Assembly (NCBI GenBank): GCA_002396065.1
Contig: DGWE01000020.1
Location: forward strand, 1-19,967
Direction of reading: 5' to 3'
Source of the DNA: Eubacteriaceae bacterium UBA4266
Lineage (GTDB): Bacteria; Bacillota; Clostridia; Eubacteriales; Eubacteriaceae
Length of the DNA stretch: 19,967 bases
Made by a program: the position numbers and the translations under genes. Numbering within the stretch: the stretch's first letter is position 1; the number at the start of each line of letters is the position of its first letter. Shown one piece after another: positions 1 to 7,455 of the stretch. The notes below the pieces were generated by a model. The model saw nothing but the letters and a program-made list of their open reading frames with translations. It was not told the origin of the DNA and ran no database searches.

Positions 1-21
1 TAAAAAAATAAACACAAATAT

Positions 22-63
22 AAAGATCGGAATTGCAGCGTTTTTGCAGTTCTGATCTTTTTT
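22..63 (+). terminator. Rho-independent terminator of an upstream gene
   Basis: A 16-nt left arm at 22-37 (AAAGATCGGAATTGCA) pairs with 45-60 (TGCAGTTCTGATCTTT) through G-U wobbles, around a 7-nt loop, and runs into a T tract at 58-63. An A-rich stretch lies on the other side, so it could also work on the - strand. It separates whatever lies to the left from the FHA operon. The upstream gene itself is outside the window. Confidence 0.8.
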
Positions 64-82
64 AATGAAAAAAATTAGCAGA

Positions 83-110
83 TTGAGTTTTTATAAAAGG
101 TGCTTATCAA
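83..110 (+). promoter_or_regulatory. Weak candidate promoter for the FHA/kinase operon
   Basis: TTGAGT (83-88) and TATCAA (105-110) with a 16-nt spacer are the best -35/-10 pair I can find between the terminator and the first gene. The -10 is poor. The AT-rich tract at 137-156, with TATATA and TATACA, offers alternatives but has no good -35. A promoter should exist in 64-180 because the operon begins here, but its exact site is uncertain. Confidence 0.25.
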
Positions 111-190
111 TAAATGACTTTATGTGCCTTACGTGTTAAAATTAAGCATATATACAGAAAAATGACGCGACTTATTTAGAAAGGAAAACG

Positions 191-1681
191 ATGGAATTCG
201 AAAATCCGACGGCGAGCTTGTTGATTCTACAAGACAACGCGCAAAAAATTGAAATTCTCACATTAAAACAGGAAAAAAATGTGATCGGGAGAGTTTCATT
301 TGACGCGGAAAAAACAAATCAGGTCGATATTGTGCTGACTTCTAAATTTGTTTCACATCAGCACGGCCAGATGATTTACCAAAACAATCGATGGTTTTAT
401 CAAGATCTGAACAGCAGGAACGGCATTTTCATCGATGGCCGGCGCATCGCTCACGATCAGAAGCTTTACCAATTGAAGGACGGTACGATTCTTTATATTG
501 GTGGGGACGAGCAGTTTATGAAAATGTACCGCGGAGAAGGCGTACTGATGATTTTCCTGCTGGGGGATTACAGTAAACAGCAATGGGAAAAAGTTGCGCT
601 CAACGACATGCTTGACCACGGCGATGTGACAATGGGAAGAGCCCCTTCCTGTGATATCAGATTGGACAGCTTTTCTGTCGCTCAGATTCAAGGTACCTTT
701 ACCCGCCGAAACGGTCAGATCATTTATCGCAATACTGCTCAAAAAAATCTGGCGTTCATCGACAATCATCCGATCCGCAGTGATATTTATCTCAAAGACA
801 ATAACGTCCTCATTTTTGGTAATATCAAAATGATCTATATTTCGGGACTGCTGATCTATTTAGCGCCAAATTCGGGAGAACGGTTGACTATTCACGAACT
901 GTGCAGAACCGTTCAAGTGCGGGATCGCGGGCTCAAAAAAAAGGACAAAGTCATTCTAGATCACATCAATGTAGAATTTACATCCTCGGAGCTGGTCGCG
1001 ATTTTAGGCACGTCAGGCGCCGGTAAATCGACATTTGTGAATTGCGTGATCGGTTACGAGAAATTGACGAGCGGTTCGGTCGAAATCAATGGGCAGGATT
1101 TTAACAGCTCCGCTGAAAAAAATTTAATCGGCTACGTGCCGCAAATGGATTTAATCCGGCCCAATTTAACTGTGATGAAAACACTTGAATACGTAGCGAA
1201 GCTTCGATTGAATTCCGATGTGACGCAGCAGGAACGGAAAAGAAAAATAGAAGAGTGCCTTAAAATGCTGGATATTGGTCCGGCCAAATGGCAAAGCCGT
1301 ATTCGAGAACTCTCCGGGGGCGAGCGCAAACGGGTCAGCATCGCTAGCGAATTAATTCCAGATCCAAAGCTCCTTTTTTTGGACGAGCCAACGTCGGGGT
1401 TAGACCCCAGAACGGAAAAGCTGCTTGTGTTAGCGCTGCAAAAATTAGCGCATCAGCACAATAAAACATTGATCGTCATTACCCATACGTTAAAAAATAT
1501 TGAGCAATTTGACAAGCTGCTGTTTATCGGACCTGGTGGCAGGGCGTGTTTCTACGGGACCCCTGAAAATGCGCTGAAATTTTTTGATGTCGAGGATTTG
1601 GTTGACGCCTACGGCAAGGTTGAAAGGAACGTTAAAACTTACGCCGATCGGTACCGCCGTCAATATTTCAGGGAGAAATGA
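191..1681 (+). CDS. FHA-FHA-ABC transporter ATP-binding protein (ABCG-like)
   Basis: This cytoplasmic ATPase should power the membrane partner encoded next. Residues 10-105 form a canonical FHA (phosphothreonine-binding) domain with G33-R34, S55-x-x-H58 and an NG at 77-78. Residues 135-220 form a second FHA-like domain that keeps GR (149-150) but has lost the Ser/His and Asn-Gly positions. The ABC domain covers about 235-470, with Walker A GTSGAGKST at 273-281, Q-loop Gln318, signature LSGGE at 374-378, Walker B ending in D398-E399, and a downstream ITHT switch His. The GGERKR signature and the DEPTSGLD box are typical of the ABCG/White subfamily. There are no membrane helices. Mycobacterial Rv1747 has the same FHA-FHA-ABC order but with its membrane domain fused; here that domain is a separate gene. 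AAGGA at 181-185 supports the start. The substrate is unknown. Confidence 0.93.
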   Translation: MEFENPTASLLILQDNAQKIEILTLKQEKNVIGRVSFDAEKTNQVDIVLTSKFVSHQHGQMIYQNNRWFYQDLNSRNGIFIDGRRIAHDQKLYQLKDGTILYIGGDEQFMKMYRGEGVLMIFLLGDYSKQQWEKVALNDMLDHGDVTMGRAPSCDIRLDSFSVAQIQGTFTRRNGQIIYRNTAQKNLAFIDNHPIRSDIYLKDNNVLIFGNIKMIYISGLLIYLAPNSGERLTIHELCRTVQVRDRGLKKKDKVILDHINVEFTSSELVAILGTSGAGKSTFVNCVIGYEKLTSGSVEINGQDFNSSAEKNLIGYVPQMDLIRPNLTVMKTLEYVAKLRLNSDVTQQERKRKIEECLKMLDIGPAKWQSRIRELSGGERKRVSIASELIPDPKLLFLDEPTSGLDPRTEKLLVLALQKLAHQHNKTLIVITHTLKNIEQFDKLLFIGPGGRACFYGTPENALKFFDVEDLVDAYGKVERNVKTYADRYRRQYFREK

Positions 1682-1683
1682 TC

Positions 1684-2541
1684 ATGTACAAAAATAAAAG
1701 AAAGCCAGGGTTTATTGAGCAGCTGGGCACGCTGTTTTGTCGAGACGTTGAATTGTTTGTGGTCGAAAAATCCAAAATATTCATCACGTTGTTCTTTCCA
1801 ATCGTGATCGCGGTATTGATTGTTTACGTCACGCACAGTATCTTTTTTGATACGTATGAAGGGACCAAATCTTCGCTGTTCACCATTGTCAGCGCCAGTA
1901 TTTACATCGGCATGTTCAATGCGCTGACGGCGATTTGCCAGGAACGGCGCATTGTGAAGCACGAGTATCTAACTGGGATGAATCTTTGGTCGTACGTCTT
2001 TGCGCAGGTGCTGTGGCAGGGCGTTGTGTGTATTGTGCAGACTGTTGTTTTTATGACCTATTATTGGCATCATATCGATTTCCCAACCAAGGGGATTTAT
2101 TTCATCAGCACACTGCCTGAATATTTTATCAGTCTTTTTCTCGTGATGTACGCGGCGGATGTGACCGGGATTTTTATTTCGTGTCTAGTCAAGAAAAATG
2201 AAACGGCGAATCTGCTGGCACCGCTGGTCGTGATTTGTCAACTGATTTTTAGCGGCGTCCTCTTTGAGCTAAAGGGATTTTCCAAGAAAATGGCCAATGT
2301 CATGATCAGCAAATGGGGCATGGAAGCGATGGGGAGTATTGCCCGATTAAATGGCTTGACCCTGAAAATTCAAAAGAAGTATAAAAATACAGGGATGAGC
2401 TTTCCACACAAGGCAGAAAATGCTTATACGGCAAAGGCGGCACATCTGTTTTTTGATTGGAGAATACTTTTAATTTATATTTTGATTCTGGCAGTGGCCA
2501 GTGTCTTAGTATTGTTTCGAGTGAAAAAAGATCAACGGTAG
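1684..2541 (+). CDS. ABC-2 type transporter permease
   Basis: This is the membrane half of the exporter powered by the preceding FHA-ABC protein. Hydropathy by eye shows about six membrane segments: one near the N-terminus after a short cytoplasmic stretch, four in the middle, and one just before a short basic C-terminus. This is the usual ABC2_membrane (ABCG-like) layout. The open frame has an ATG at 1678 overlapping the upstream stop (ATGA) and a second ATG at 1684. GGGAG at 1671-1675 is only 2 nt from the first ATG but 8 nt from the second, so I chose 1684 (285 residues); starting at 1678 would add two residues. Translational coupling to the ATPase is likely either way. Nothing in the sequence identifies the substrate. 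Association with the ATPase is inferred from the overlap and family pairing. Confidence 0.88.
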   Translation: MYKNKRKPGFIEQLGTLFCRDVELFVVEKSKIFITLFFPIVIAVLIVYVTHSIFFDTYEGTKSSLFTIVSASIYIGMFNALTAICQERRIVKHEYLTGMNLWSYVFAQVLWQGVVCIVQTVVFMTYYWHHIDFPTKGIYFISTLPEYFISLFLVMYAADVTGIFISCLVKKNETANLLAPLVVICQLIFSGVLFELKGFSKKMANVMISKWGMEAMGSIARLNGLTLKIQKKYKNTGMSFPHKAENAYTAKAAHLFFDWRILLIYILILAVASVLVLFRVKKDQR

Positions 2542-2575
2542 ATAAAGATAGTTTTAAAGGATAAAGGAGTTTGTG

Positions 2576-3628
2576 ATGAGTAAAAAAATGATGGTACCGG
2601 CTGTCTTAAAATCAGAAGATCAGGCAATCAATATTGATGAGTCGCCGTTTAATATCGGCAGCTTTAAAGATTTCTGTCAAATGACAATAGACGGAGACGA
2701 TATTGCGCCTATTCACTGCTGCATTGTCTTCGATCAGGGAGAATGGCAGATTATCGATCAGAAAGGCCTTGGCGGTGTGACCGTCAATGGAGAACGCATG
2801 GAACCCGGCAGTACACAGCCACTTCAAAACGGGGATCAGATTGAAATTGGATCTAAGGGATTCGTATTTTCTTCAATGCCTACTTTATTTTCACAGGATG
2901 AAATAAAAGAGCTGGAAGATGACTATCACACGATGATCGTATCGGAAGATCTTGAAAAAGCTAAGGATATCGTTGCGCGGCTTTGGCAGAAAATTGAAAT
3001 GGTCAACCGCATCTCGGACGGCGCCAGTCAAGAAGAACCCAATAGCGGGTCGGACGATATTGCGCCAGCTCAAACAAACGAAGCGGCGCAGAGCCGACGT
3101 ACCGGAGAATTTGAAGGTTTTGAGGCTGAAGAATCAGATTTTAACGCAATTGAAGACGAAGCGGTGATAGCGGATGGTGAATTTGAAAATCGCGGGAATC
3201 CAATTGAAAATGCTGAAAATGAAGTCAAGCAGGGAAGTATTTTAGCCAGTAGAAGAGTCAGAGCAGTCGATCCAGATGAGTACAACATTGAAAATGAAGA
3301 ACAAAACGGATTCGACACTTTACCGATTTGTATCTTTAATTCGAATGATCCGGCTATTCCGTCTTTCGAAATTCAGAAAACGCCTTTTTCTATTGGACGC
3401 AGCAGCTCGTGTGACCAAACTTTAAAATATAGAGGCATGAGCCGCAAACATGCCACCGTGTTAAGAGATGACAGCAATCAATATTTATTGATTAGGGATG
3501 AAGGGTCTACAAACGGGACATTTGTCAATGACCGAAAATTGGAGGCTCATACAGAAATGCGCATCCAAACGGGAGACCGCGTCAGATTTTACAAGACGGC
3601 TTTCACCGTACAGCTCACCCAGGATTGA
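2576..3628 (+). CDS. Soluble two-FHA-domain protein
   Basis: A 350-residue cytoplasmic adaptor with no membrane segment. Residues 8-100 have the FHA fold pattern but lack the binding residues: GS replaces GR at 28-29, the Ser of SxxH is Ala (IAPIHC at 43-48), and NG is GG. Residues 108-245 are a long acidic, polar linker. Residues 248-347 are a canonical FHA domain with GR at 274-275, SRKH at 289-292 and STNG at 311-314. It probably binds a threonine-phosphorylated partner, most simply the kinase, exporter or membrane FHA protein of this operon; that link is inferred from context. The frame opens with GTG at 2573, but GGAG at 2566-2569 sits 6 nt from the ATG at 2576, which I prefer. It lies 34 nt after the permease and 4 nt before the next gene. 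Confidence 0.9.
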   Translation: MSKKMMVPAVLKSEDQAINIDESPFNIGSFKDFCQMTIDGDDIAPIHCCIVFDQGEWQIIDQKGLGGVTVNGERMEPGSTQPLQNGDQIEIGSKGFVFSSMPTLFSQDEIKELEDDYHTMIVSEDLEKAKDIVARLWQKIEMVNRISDGASQEEPNSGSDDIAPAQTNEAAQSRRTGEFEGFEAEESDFNAIEDEAVIADGEFENRGNPIENAENEVKQGSILASRRVRAVDPDEYNIENEEQNGFDTLPICIFNSNDPAIPSFEIQKTPFSIGRSSSCDQTLKYRGMSRKHATVLRDDSNQYLLIRDEGSTNGTFVNDRKLEAHTEMRIQTGDRVRFYKTAFTVQLTQD

Positions 3629-3632
3629 TGCG

Positions 3633-5105
3633 ATGGACACAAAAAGTCATAAAAGCGTTATTTTCTATTCGGTTCTCATTGGCATTGCCTTAATTGCGAC
3701 GGTGCTGCCGTGGATGAGCGTCGGCGTTTCGGGAATTGCAAGTCAATCATTAGGGTCTGGATTTACGCTGCCGCGAACGATAAGAAGCATCATCAACGGT
3801 ACGGCCGCGCTGTCGCAAATCCTCGATGTCAATCTTTCGGATTTGGTCGATGCCATTGGCGCCTCCAATTTATCTTTTATGTTTGCGGTATCACTGTTGA
3901 TTTATATTGAACCGGTCGTGTTTGGCCTTGCGTATTATTTTTTACTTGCGAAAAAAGAAACGGATCGATTTGTCAGGATGACCCTCTTTGGCTTGGCAGT
4001 GATTGTGGTGATGCCGATAATTTATATTTTATTTTGTTCTAATTTGAACAGTAAAATTAAGCAGGCTATTAGTACAGGACTCAGTATTTTTGGATTATCC
4101 GGTTCTTCAAGTGTCAGCCTTTTTCATGTTGGCGCGGGATTAATTCTTGCACTTCTCGTCGGATTATTTGGTCTGCTGTACACATTGATTGTTCGTCAGA
4201 TGGTCAAAAGTGGCCAAAAGGTTTCTCCGCTTAGTATGGAAATATCGGGACTTGATGGCATTAATTCAAATCAGAAAGAGGTTTATCCAAAGCAGATGCC
4301 GACGCAAACAGAAGATAAACCACCACGCCCCAGCGCTGCGTCCCCAAGGACCATTGTGGTCGAGTTGTGTGAAATTGGCGATGAACCGCGCCGTTTGGCA
4401 TTAACCCATTTTCCGGCTGTGATTGGCAGTGACGATAAGCTTTCCTCAGTAGTAATTGGTGCGCCGTCTGTCGGCGCGAAGCACTGCATGATCAATGTTG
4501 AGGGTGATCAGGCGATGATTTGCGACTTGGGTTCGGCGAATGGTACGTACATCGAAAACGAAAAATTAAGTCCAAGGGAATATTACGCGATGATGGACGG
4601 CGATCATCTCAAAATTGGTGAAGTGTCGATACAGGTTAAAATTCGTCATGATGCTGATGCTCAGAAAACAGAAAGTAAGCCATCAGTTTCGGTGCCGCCG
4701 GCGGATGAAGAGGAACGCACAACCGTGTTGTCAAATATACCGGAAATGTCGGAAGAAAGGGTCGGCAGTGAGACAATTCCGATCAATTATAATGGCGGAG
4801 ACTCGCCGTTTCCGAGGAAAATCATGACATGGCTTGACGGAAGAGATACCTTTATGATTACAAAGACACCCTTTATTCTCGGCCGAGAAGCAGAAAAAGT
4901 CGATTTCGTGATTGACGATCGCGGTATCAGCCATCAGCATCTAGCTATCGTCCGCGAAAATGAAGAATTTTTTGCAGAGGATTTAAATTCTAAAAACGGC
5001 ATTAAGATCAATGGGGTTCAGGCGGCGCCAGGCGCAAAGGTCAAAATTCACAGTGGCGATGTCATCACGATAGGCGTCAGAAATTACAGGTTTGAAGATG
5101 AATGA
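3633..5105 (+). CDS. Four-helix membrane protein with two C-terminal FHA domains
   Basis: A 490-residue inner-membrane adaptor. Four predicted helices lie near residues 8-30, 81-105, 114-136 and 162-187, with a roughly 50-residue loop between the first two. The C-terminal half is cytoplasmic. Residues 238-337 are an FHA domain that keeps SANG (301-304) but has GS for GR (265-266) and GAKH for SxxH. Residues 397-488 are a canonical FHA with GR (417-418), SHQH (433-436) and SKNG (453-456). Between them lies ERTTVL (361-366), resembling the Thr-Thr phosphoacceptor of GarA/OdhI-type FHA proteins. The frame is open back to 3498 inside the previous gene, but AGGA at 3621-3624 and the first hydrophobic helix fit ATG 3633. 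Its probable role is to hold phospho-partners at the membrane; this is inference. Confidence 0.9.
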   Translation: MDTKSHKSVIFYSVLIGIALIATVLPWMSVGVSGIASQSLGSGFTLPRTIRSIINGTAALSQILDVNLSDLVDAIGASNLSFMFAVSLLIYIEPVVFGLAYYFLLAKKETDRFVRMTLFGLAVIVVMPIIYILFCSNLNSKIKQAISTGLSIFGLSGSSSVSLFHVGAGLILALLVGLFGLLYTLIVRQMVKSGQKVSPLSMEISGLDGINSNQKEVYPKQMPTQTEDKPPRPSAASPRTIVVELCEIGDEPRRLALTHFPAVIGSDDKLSSVVIGAPSVGAKHCMINVEGDQAMICDLGSANGTYIENEKLSPREYYAMMDGDHLKIGEVSIQVKIRHDADAQKTESKPSVSVPPADEEERTTVLSNIPEMSEERVGSETIPINYNGGDSPFPRKIMTWLDGRDTFMITKTPFILGREAEKVDFVIDDRGISHQHLAIVRENEEFFAEDLNSKNGIKINGVQAAPGAKVKIHSGDVITIGVRNYRFEDE

Positions 5106-7104
5106 CGAGCAGAATCGACTGATTGAAGTCAAAAAAGACATTCAGACGCTTTTTCAAAATCGTTACCGGGTTGTCGCGCTGCTTGGCCGAGGCGGTATGG
5201 GCGAGGTGTACCTCGCTGTGACGAATGATCAAGCTGCAATTCAGCGAGCTATTAAAATCATTCATAAAGGAAATCATTCGAAGTTAAATGCCTACGACGA
5301 AGTGGAAGCACTGACACAGATAAAAAATCCCGGCGTTCCGAGAATTATTGAAATTGAACAGAATGATAAAGCGTTTTTCATCGTTCAGGAATACGTCAAG
5401 GGCAAATCTTTTCAGAAAATTGTGAAAGAAAGCGGCAGGGTTTCTGAAGATACGGTGCTTTTTTGGATGCAGGATGTAGCGAAAATCATCGAGGCTGTTC
5501 ACAATGAAGGATTCCTCCATCTTGATATCAAGCCGGACAATATCATCATTCAGGGAGACGGAAAGGCGAAGCTCATTGATTTTGGGGTCGCCCAAAAATT
5601 AGAAAAACGCTCAGATGGTGCGGGCGGCATTTTCGGATCCAGATATTACACCGCGCCGGAACGCCTGCGCGGCGAACCCAATGACTATCGAACGGATGTG
5701 TTCGGGTACGGCGCGACTTTTTATTTTCTGGTGATGGGAGAGCGGCCGCCGGCAATTAAGCCTAATGACGAAGCGCCGATCACAATAATGAAGCGGAAAT
5801 TGGCGTCAGTCCAGTCGCCGGTGATTCGTTTTATCCTGCAAAATTGTATCAGCTTTAATCCCGACCGCAGATATCAAAACTTTAGGGATATCCATTCCGC
5901 TCTTCTTCAGAAGGATTTATACAATCAAGCTGTTCTCAATGAGGAAAAAAAGAGAAAAACGCGGCTATACGGGATCATGGCCATGATTGCGGCTGGGATC
6001 ATTTTGATCGCAGGCGGTGGCTTGTATTTGAATACGGCGCGCAATAATCGATACGACACGCTGATTAACCAAGGCGAGACCTACATGACAAGCAGCAATT
6101 TGAAGAAGGCAAAAAAATGTTATCAGCAGGCCATTAAGCTCAAAAAAGGGGAACCTGCCGGGTATCAGGGATTGTACGAAACGTACACGGCAAAAAAAGA
6201 ATACAATAAAGTTATTCAGGGCATCTTGGAATTATTCGGCAATGAGCCGTCGATGAGCGACAGCGCTGAGCTGCGCTATCTTCTCGGCAACGCTTATTAC
6301 GAAAATGGCGATTACGATCAAGCCGAGTACAATCTAAAAAAAGCGGTGGCGCTTAAACCGTCGCTGGAAGAGCATCTGGTTCTCGGCTTGACCTATTGCG
6401 CAGAGGGACGCTATGAGAAAGCACAGCAGGTCATTCAGGACCTGCGCAAAGATGGCAAGAATACCGACGGCGCAGATTATTTGTCGGGGCAGATCAGCGA
6501 AAAGCAGAATGACGAATCGGACGCGATCAGTGATTACAAGCAGGTGATTGACGAAACGAAGAATCATGCGCTCAAACAGCGGGCGATTCTGTCATTGGCT
6601 GGTCTTTATCGGCATCGGAAGAGTTTTTACGACGAAATCAATGTGCTGGAGACGGCACAAAGCGAGGATGCCTTTGCCAACAACATTCCGATAAGAGAGC
6701 AGCTGGGAGAGGCTTATTATTACGCGGCAGAAAACGGCGGCCGTTCGTATTACAAAAAGGCGATTGATCAGTATCAAAAGCTCATTGACAGCGGCTTTTC
6801 TTCTGCGCAGACTTACCGCAACTTAGCCATCTGTTATCAAAAATACGGGAATTACGCACAGGCTGACGCAACGCTCGACCAGATGATTCAAACCTACCCT
6901 GACGATTATACGGGATACATGCAGCGCTGTTATTTGATTTTGGAAGAGGAAGAAAATATGGATCAGGATCAACGGGATTATTCTGCATTTGAAACCAATT
7001 ACCGGGCGATGATGAACAGGGCCGGCGATGCGGCATCCGATGATTCTGAAATCGCGGTACTGGAAAGCCGTTATGAAGAGCTTCAGGAGAAAGGATGGTT
7101 ATAG
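5098..7104 (+). CDS. Transmembrane Ser/Thr protein kinase with extracellular TPR region
   Basis: A Hanks-type kinase of 668 residues. The kinase domain covers about 22-275: Gly-rich loop GRGGMGEVY (30-38), ATP-anchoring K53, catalytic loop HLDIKPDN (141-148) with D143, K145 and N148, DFG (161-163), and APE (186-188). The usual HRD arginine is Leu142, so this is a non-RD kinase. One membrane helix lies at about 291-311. The remaining 350 residues carry several tetratricopeptide repeats (for example ENGDYDQAEYNLKKA) and should face outside, taking the place of the PASTA repeats of PrkC/PknB kinases. It overlaps the FHA membrane protein by 8 nt. The frame also allows TTG at 5092, but AGG at 5088-5090 sits 7 nt from ATG 5098. 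It is the likely source of the phosphothreonines read by the FHA proteins (inferred). No PP2C phosphatase is encoded nearby. Confidence 0.95.
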   Translation: MNDEQNRLIEVKKDIQTLFQNRYRVVALLGRGGMGEVYLAVTNDQAAIQRAIKIIHKGNHSKLNAYDEVEALTQIKNPGVPRIIEIEQNDKAFFIVQEYVKGKSFQKIVKESGRVSEDTVLFWMQDVAKIIEAVHNEGFLHLDIKPDNIIIQGDGKAKLIDFGVAQKLEKRSDGAGGIFGSRYYTAPERLRGEPNDYRTDVFGYGATFYFLVMGERPPAIKPNDEAPITIMKRKLASVQSPVIRFILQNCISFNPDRRYQNFRDIHSALLQKDLYNQAVLNEEKKRKTRLYGIMAMIAAGIILIAGGGLYLNTARNNRYDTLINQGETYMTSSNLKKAKKCYQQAIKLKKGEPAGYQGLYETYTAKKEYNKVIQGILELFGNEPSMSDSAELRYLLGNAYYENGDYDQAEYNLKKAVALKPSLEEHLVLGLTYCAEGRYEKAQQVIQDLRKDGKNTDGADYLSGQISEKQNDESDAISDYKQVIDETKNHALKQRAILSLAGLYRHRKSFYDEINVLETAQSEDAFANNIPIREQLGEAYYYAAENGGRSYYKKAIDQYQKLIDSGFSSAQTYRNLAICYQKYGNYAQADATLDQMIQTYPDDYTGYMQRCYLILEEEENMDQDQRDYSAFETNYRAMMNRAGDAASDDSEIAVLESRYEELQEKGWL

Positions 7105-7107
7105 CGT

Positions 7108-7428
7108 ATGGTGATTGGGTTCATCCTCATCGCGATCGGTGCGGCCGTCATCGTGGCCGCGGCCATTTTATTAAAAAAATATTTGAATACCAGGTATGAT
7201 ATTTCTGTCGACGAATTCGACCGCAAATTTAGACACGAACGTTTGATCGCTTCTGAAGAACTGACGAATGAAGACAAGTACGAAGAAATTGCTGAAAAAT
7301 ACGGCATTACGCCGGAGCAGCTCGATGCGGAAATCAGGCAAAAAAGCACGCAGTTTAATGATGAAATTGAAGCCGATGGGTTAGATGCAGCATCACTTCA
7401 GGATGATGAGCAAACAGAAAAGCTGTAG
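7108..7428 (+). CDS. Small single-pass membrane protein, unknown function
   Basis: I do not recognise this 106-residue protein. It begins with a hydrophobic helix (about residues 2-23), followed by Lys-Lys and an acidic, mainly helical soluble part containing EEIAEKYGITPEQLDAEI and ending in a charged, disordered-looking tail. The gene lies 3 nt after the kinase stop and in the same frame: the kinase ends in TAG, one GCG codon follows, then ATG. The nearest Shine-Dalgarno (AAGGA, 7091-7095) is 12 nt away, which is long, so translation may depend on coupling with the kinase. Its place between the kinase and the TPR/propeller proteins suggests it belongs to the same membrane system, perhaps as a small accessory subunit. 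Confidence 0.72.
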   Translation: MVIGFILIAIGAAVIVAAAILLKKYLNTRYDISVDEFDRKFRHERLIASEELTNEDKYEEIAEKYGITPEQLDAEIRQKSTQFNDEIEADGLDAASLQDDEQTEKL

Positions 7429-7455
7429 CGGACAGCGTGCGCATGAGGAGAAAAA

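Noticed and set aside
3498..3632. Upstream extension of the four-helix FHA protein
   Set aside because: The open frame runs back into the previous gene's canonical FHA domain; a ribosome site and the first membrane helix fit ATG 3633.
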